From Aureispira sp. CCB-QB1 (lineage in GTDB: Bacteria > Bacteroidota > Bacteroidia > Chitinophagales > Saprospiraceae): DNA of 48,582 nt. Each line of letters begins with the position of its first letter. The first letter of the stretch is position 1. The stretch is taken from contig CAMBRK010000028.1 in NCBI GenBank assembly GCA_945870185.1, positions 1 to 48,582 on the forward strand, given 5' to 3'. A model generated the notes under the pieces. It worked only from the letters and a program-made list of their open reading frames with translations. It made no database searches and was not told the DNA's origin. Positions 44,952 to 48,582 of this stretch are shown in pieces. Position numbers and translations under genes: made by a program.

Positions 44952-45464
44952 ATGCAAGGCGAAGATTTTGTTTTGACCATTGACCGTTGGATAAAGGATA
45001 TTGACCAATTTCATTTTGATCAATTATGCATTCAACCCAAAGATGACAGTTGGTCACTCGGACAAGTTTGCATTCATTTGATAGCATCTACCCATTATTT
45101 TTTTAGTCAGATACCTATTTGCACATCCAATAATGAAGATGCTGATAAAGCAATGTCAAAAAATGCCATATCTATGTTTCAAAATAACGCATTTCCAGAT
45201 ATCATCATAAAAGGGCCTAAATCTAATGATGACACTCGCCAATCTACGTCTAAAGAGGAAATTATAACATCATTTGAAAAATTGAAAATGGATGTCATTA
45301 GCTTAACTAAACAAATTTCTAATAGCAATTACAATGGAAAAACCAAACATCCTGGATTACATTATTTTAATGCCCATGAATGGTTACAGTTTGCATTTAT
45401 GCATTTTAAGCACCATTCTAGACAAAAAAATAGGATAGAAGCATATTTAAAAACAAAAGAATAA
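44952..45464 (+). CDS. DinB family protein
   Basis: Four-helix DinB/YfiT-fold protein of 170 residues. The fold's conserved features are visible: WSLGQVCIHLIASTHYFFSQI (about 35-55, first metal His) and LQFAFMHFKHHSRQKNRIEAYL (C-terminal His pair). The family includes thiol-dependent metalloenzymes; the damage-inducible name does not imply polymerase DinB. It lies 43 bases after the AraC gene on the same strand and may belong to that operon. Confidence 0.85.
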   Translation: MQGEDFVLTIDRWIKDIDQFHFDQLCIQPKDDSWSLGQVCIHLIASTHYFFSQIPICTSNNEDADKAMSKNAISMFQNNAFPDIIIKGPKSNDDTRQSTSKEEIITSFEKLKMDVISLTKQISNSNYNGKTKHPGLHYFNAHEWLQFAFMHFKHHSRQKNRIEAYLKTKE

Positions 45465-45602
45465 CAAAATTATGAAATCGAAGACAAGGTTATATGCGCT
45501 GCCATATGAATCAAAATAGCGGCGTTTATTCTTTTACTCAAAATTTTTAAGTCTTCTTAAATAAATTAGAAAATATTAGGCATTAAATCAATCATTTCTA
45601 GC

Positions 45603-45610
45603 TACTTTTG
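45603..45610 (+). promoter_or_regulatory. -7 box for the Crp-type regulator
   Basis: TACTTTTG matches TAnnTTTG and lies about 92 bases before the ATG at 45702. No good -33 TTG is seen at the normal spacing. Confidence 0.4.
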
Positions 45611-45701
45611 TGATCAGACCATAAATTTATTTTCTCAATATAATAAAATGTGTGTTTTTTATAATGATATATAAACGTCTTTACACCTATACCATAGCAA
45701 T

Positions 45702-46283
45702 ATGACAGAAGACCATTTTTTAAAAACAATTTTTGCAGAACAAAACTTCCGAAAAGATGACTTAGAGCATATTATTGATCAATATAAACGGGTTGAATTC
45801 AATAAAAATGACTATTTTATCAAGGAAGATACCACAGCCAATTTCTATTATTTTATGGAGAGTGGTTTTGCAAGGTCATATGTGATTGATTTGGAAGGAA
45901 ATGACATCAGTACCAAGTTTTTTAGTACCACAGACATTGTCATAGATTGGCATTCTTATTTCTTAAAGACAAAGTGTCGAGAAAATATTCAAGCTATAAC
46001 GCCTTGCGTAGCTTGGAAAATTACCTTCGAGAATTTTATGAAACTATTTAGTATAGAAGCTTTTAGAGAAGTAGGTCGCACTCGGTTGATAACCAATTAT
46101 TTTGAGTTAAAAAATCATTCCATTTCCATTATTGCCGATCCTGCGAAGGATAGATATCTGAATTTACTAAAAGCAAAACCAGACATCGTACAGAATGTGC
46201 CTTTAAAACAGATTGCCACCTATCTCGGCATTACGGATACATCATTGAGTAGAATTAGAAAAGAAATATTAGACAATAAATGA
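45702..46283 (+). CDS. Crp/Fnr family transcriptional regulator
   Basis: 193 residues: an N-terminal cyclic-nucleotide-binding beta-roll (YKRVEFNKNDYFIKEDTTANFYYFMESGFARSYVIDLEGNDIST, about 25-70) and a C-terminal winged-helix HTH (VPLKQIATYLGITDTSLSRIRKEI). The FKG[ED]LA-type cAMP motif is not intact, so cAMP binding is doubtful, as in many Bacteroidota members. The gene overlaps the following membrane-protein gene by four bases (ATGA), making a regulator/effector pair. Confidence 0.9.
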   Translation: MTEDHFLKTIFAEQNFRKDDLEHIIDQYKRVEFNKNDYFIKEDTTANFYYFMESGFARSYVIDLEGNDISTKFFSTTDIVIDWHSYFLKTKCRENIQAITPCVAWKITFENFMKLFSIEAFREVGRTRLITNYFELKNHSISIIADPAKDRYLNLLKAKPDIVQNVPLKQIATYLGITDTSLSRIRKEILDNK

Positions 46284-46996
46284 ATACTTTAACACAATAC
46301 TTCGTCCCGGAATGGATTTCGACGTCATTTCTTATTGCCATTCCACTTCCTTTTATATTGATCACTTTATTTGTTCGCAGTACATCTAAAAATACAACAC
46401 ACAAAAATGCATTTCCTTTTGTTGTTTTATTTTTTGTACTTTATCTTACTTATATTGCCCTAGCAAGTTACCTAGGATGGTTTAACCATATATCGCTGCC
46501 ACCTAGGGTACTTTTGTTGACTACTTTTCCATTTGCTTTTTTGCTTTTTATGGTGATAGAAAAGACCCAAGTATTTAAAGATATCATATCAAATGCTACA
46601 TTAGAGCAACTAGTGAAACTGCATATATTTCGGGTCATAGGTATCTTTTTTATATTACTAGCAGTAAATGATACCTTGCCAAAACCATTTGCATTCATAG
46701 CAGGTATGGGTGACGTCCTTACGGCTATTAGTAGTATTTTTGTTGCAAAAGCGATTCAGAATAAAAAAAGCTATGCCAAAAAACTCACTTTTTATTGGAA
46801 TGTATTTGGTACAGTAGATATTATGTTTACGGCCATTGCAGCCAATGTGCTTACAAAAATATCGATGGATACAGAATCAATGGGTGTAGACACTTTAGCG
46901 TTTTTCCCTTTCTGCATCATTCCTGCATTTGCACCACCTATGATTTTATTCCTACACTGGACTATTTTTAAAAAAATGAAAGAATTTTCTGTATAA
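46280..46996 (+). CDS. Integral membrane protein coupled to the Crp-type regulator
   Basis: 238 residues with about seven membrane segments (FLIAIPLPFILITLFV, AFPFVVLFFVLYLTYIALASYL, VLLLTTFPFAFLLFMVI, IFRVIGIFFILLAVNDTLP, FIAGMGDVLTAISSIFVA, FYWNVFGTVDIMFTAIAANVL, FPFCIIPAFAPPMILFLHWTIF). No soluble domain or catalytic motif is recognised. Its start overlaps the stop of the Crp gene, so the two are likely to work together; the regulator may control or respond to it. Function unknown. Confidence 0.78.
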   Translation: MNTLTQYFVPEWISTSFLIAIPLPFILITLFVRSTSKNTTHKNAFPFVVLFFVLYLTYIALASYLGWFNHISLPPRVLLLTTFPFAFLLFMVIEKTQVFKDIISNATLEQLVKLHIFRVIGIFFILLAVNDTLPKPFAFIAGMGDVLTAISSIFVAKAIQNKKSYAKKLTFYWNVFGTVDIMFTAIAANVLTKISMDTESMGVDTLAFFPFCIIPAFAPPMILFLHWTIFKKMKEFSV

Positions 46997-47041
46997 ATGG
47001 TTTTCTTGTCCTATGGCAAGAATGGACATTTCGCATCGTCA

Positions 47042-47049
47042 TACCTTTG
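47042..47049 (+). promoter_or_regulatory. -7 box before the YCII-like gene
   Basis: TACCTTTG matches TAnnTTTG and lies 30 bases before the ATG at 47080. It marks a new transcription start after the Crp/membrane-protein pair, although a -33 element is not clear. Confidence 0.5.
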
Positions 47050-47079
47050 TACCATCATTAACAATAAAAAATAAATAGA

Positions 47080-47427
47080 ATGGTACAGACAAATGAATTT
47101 ATGCTTGCGTTCAGATTTGAACCCAACAACAATTATCAGCCTACAGCCGCTGAAATGGATCAAATGCATCAAGCTTGGGGTGCATTCATAGGAAACATAG
47201 CTCTCCAAGAAAAACTCATCAGCACACACCAATTAGGTTTTGAAGGTAAACAAATATTTGCCGACAAAACCGTGGTGGATGGCATACATATTGCCGGAAA
47301 CCAAACACTCGGTGGTAATATGATCGTAAGAGCCCAATCGATCGACGAAGCAGCATCTATGGCGAAAAACTGTCCCATCTTATCTATGGGCGGAAGTGTG
47401 GAAGTCAGAGAGATACAGCCCATGTAA
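47080..47427 (+). CDS. YCII-related (DGPF domain) protein
   Basis: 115-residue small alpha/beta protein of the YCII/dimeric barrel family. FMLAFRFEPNNNYQPTAAEMDQMHQAWGAFIGNIA, the central GKQIFADKTVVDGIHIAGNQ and C-terminal AQSIDEAASMAKNCPILSMGGSVEVREIQPM follow the pattern of DGPF proteins, often found with sigma-70 ECF factors in other bacteria, but no ECF gene is here. The fold resembles ABM proteins. Catalysis unknown. Confidence 0.82.
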   Translation: MVQTNEFMLAFRFEPNNNYQPTAAEMDQMHQAWGAFIGNIALQEKLISTHQLGFEGKQIFADKTVVDGIHIAGNQTLGGNMIVRAQSIDEAASMAKNCPILSMGGSVEVREIQPM

Positions 47428-47501
47428 TTGCTTTAATTACAAGGAACGGCTAACGCCAAAATTTATCAAAATAGCATTAATTTTTTTTAAACAATTTTAA
47501 A

Positions 47502-48044
47502 ATGAACACAAAAATGATTATCACAATCTTAGCAATCGCATTAGTTGCATTCATCACATTTGGCTTATACAAAGCTAGCGGTTTGAAAAACATTCAAATC
47601 ATAAAAACCGTCACTATTAAAGGTAGTAACCAAGAAGTTTTTGATATGGTAAAATACCTGAAAAATTTTCCAAAATGGTCACCATTTCTCGCCGAAGATC
47701 CAGGCCAAAAATATGAAGTAAAAGGACAAGATGGAGCTGTAGGAGCACAATATCATTGGGACGGAAACAAAGGTAAGGACTTAGGTTTTCAGGAAATCGT
47801 AAAAATACAGGAAGGAAAGTTTATTGGCATGCAATGTGATATTCAAAAACCATTTGTAGCTAAACCTACATTTGACTATTATTTTACAGAAACTGCCAAT
47901 GGAATAGAAGTAAAACAAGATTTCAAAGTAGAATCTGCCCTTCCAGATGCATTTTTCATGTGGCTTTTCGGTGCCAAATCTGGTATGGAAAAAATGAATC
48001 AAACAGGTTTGGATTTACTAAAAAAAGCAGTAGAAAACAAATAA
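47502..48044 (+). CDS. SRPBCC family (polyketide-cyclase-like) membrane-anchored protein
   Basis: 180 residues. Residues 3-25 form a membrane anchor or uncleaved signal (MIITILAIALVAFITFGLYK). The remainder is a helix-grip SRPBCC domain: VTIKGSNQEVFDMVKYLKNFPKWSPFLAEDPG, AVGAQYHWDGNKGKDLGFQEIVKIQEGKFI and YYFTETANGIEVKQDFKVE. Such domains bind hydrophobic small ligands or act as cyclases and hydrolases; here the anchor places it at the membrane, probably facing the periplasm. It is upstream of and 26 bases from the partial DUF4287 gene and may be in the same unit. Confidence 0.85.
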   Translation: MNTKMIITILAIALVAFITFGLYKASGLKNIQIIKTVTIKGSNQEVFDMVKYLKNFPKWSPFLAEDPGQKYEVKGQDGAVGAQYHWDGNKGKDLGFQEIVKIQEGKFIGMQCDIQKPFVAKPTFDYYFTETANGIEVKQDFKVESALPDAFFMWLFGAKSGMEKMNQTGLDLLKKAVENK

Positions 48045-48070
48045 TTTAATCATCAATAAAATATAATATT

Positions 48071-48582
48071 ATGGACAAGACAGTAGAAACAATGATTGCA
48101 AACCTGAAAGAAAAAACGGGTCATACTTTAGAAGAGTGGAAAGAAATAACTACGAAACAAAACCTAACAAAACACGGTGAAATCGTAAAGTATCTGAAGA
48201 ATACACATCAAGTAACTCACGGATATGCTTCTGAAATTGCATTAAAAGTTTTGGGATCTGATGCAGATTCTGCAAGCAATGCTGAAGATTTTATAGTGAG
48301 TCAATACAAAGGTAAAGAGCATCTCAAAGCTTTTTATGACAAACTTCTTGAAGAAATTCATCAGTTTTGTGGCGACTTCAAAATCGATCCAAAGAAAACC
48401 TATGTGAGTCTGAAAAGGAAAAAACAATTTATCGTCTTAAACCCTGCATCAAAAACAAGATTTGAAATAGGATTCAACCTAAAAGGTGTGGAACCCAAAG
48501 GCAAATTGGAAGCCGAAAAACCAAACGGTATTTGTTCTCATAAGATAAATCTAAGTGACGTTTCTGAAATTGACAAAGAAGT
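48071..48582 (+). CDS. DUF4287/DUF5655 domain protein (partial, runs off the window)
   Basis: An open frame of 170 codons from ATG at 48071 reaches the window edge without a stop. The N-terminal about 60 residues (MIANLKEKTGHTLEEWK, LTKHGEIVKYLKNTHQVTHGYASEIAL) match DUF4287. From about residue 80 a DUF5655-like part follows (AFYDKLLEEIHQFCGDFKIDPKKTYVSLKRKKQFIVLNPASKTR, FEIGFNLKG). The pair is a known two-domain arrangement in Bacteroidota and Actinobacteria; function is not established. The C-terminal end is missing. It follows the SRPBCC gene by 26 bases. Confidence 0.85.
   Translation, partial: MDKTVETMIANLKEKTGHTLEEWKEITTKQNLTKHGEIVKYLKNTHQVTHGYASEIALKVLGSDADSASNAEDFIVSQYKGKEHLKAFYDKLLEEIHQFCGDFKIDPKKTYVSLKRKKQFIVLNPASKTRFEIGFNLKGVEPKGKLEAEKPNGICSHKINLSDVSEIDKE

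Overview
The window is AT-rich and gene-dense and reads as Bacteroidota, most likely the Saprospiria/Saprospiraceae branch. The grounds are two proteins with type IX secretion (T9SS) C-terminal sorting domains, a lipoprotein with PorE-like architecture, repeated TAnnTTTG promoter boxes, a DUF6090-like membrane protein, and a citrate synthase close to the mitochondrial type. The family is inferred from gene style; genus and species cannot be read from the sequence. No rRNA, tRNA, transposase, phage gene or CRISPR array was seen.

Layout. 1-9.6 kb: a PorE-like OmpA/TPR/propeller lipoprotein; a leftward block of a WecA/MraY-family phosphosugar transferase, aroA, and translationally coupled OsmC and PhoH genes; a coupled SAM hydroxide adenosyltransferase/ABM pair; aroB; and a small lipoprotein gene that appears cut short by a nonsense codon. 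9.7-15.5 kb: a very large exported propeller/beta-barrel protein and an M1 metallopeptidase, followed by an octamer tandem repeat, a clear terminator and a cluster of REP-like palindromes. 15.8-19.4 kb: queG, marC-like, an orphan and an exported EEP-family hydrolase. 19.9-24.2 kb: an FtsX/LolCE-type permease, asnS, and a DUF6090-like gene overlapping asnS and coupled to an SMC/RecF-like AAA ATPase. 24.16-25.78 kb: a stand-alone ATPase/PD-(D/E)XK gene (DUF234 family) framed by two 96-bp direct repeats built of palindromic arms; this is the strongest candidate for an unusual genetic unit. 25.9-33.8 kb: a phosphoesterase, three exported proteins (two T9SS cargo with cohesin-like domains), a TPR-like orphan, and an overlapping START/polysaccharide deacetylase pair. 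34-37.7 kb: gltX, citrate synthase, gcvH and a small orphan. 37.8-38.6 kb: a decayed ppdK. 39-41.8 kb: a xylBA operon. 42.1-48.6 kb: a run of small single-domain proteins (two VOC, SDR, DinB, YCII, SRPBCC, DUF4287/DUF5655) with AraC and Crp-type regulators.

Functional links: aroA and aroB serve the shikimate pathway but are not co-transcribed. xylB and xylA together convert xylose to xylulose 5-phosphate. The envelope theme (PorE-like protein, propeller/barrel protein, T9SS cargo, FtsX permease, lipid carrier) fits a gliding or secreting Bacteroidota. Intergenic DNA is rich in small repeats: one family has three dispersed copies within the window, and there are REP-like hairpins, GTGATCNN octamers and CTTAAY hexamers.
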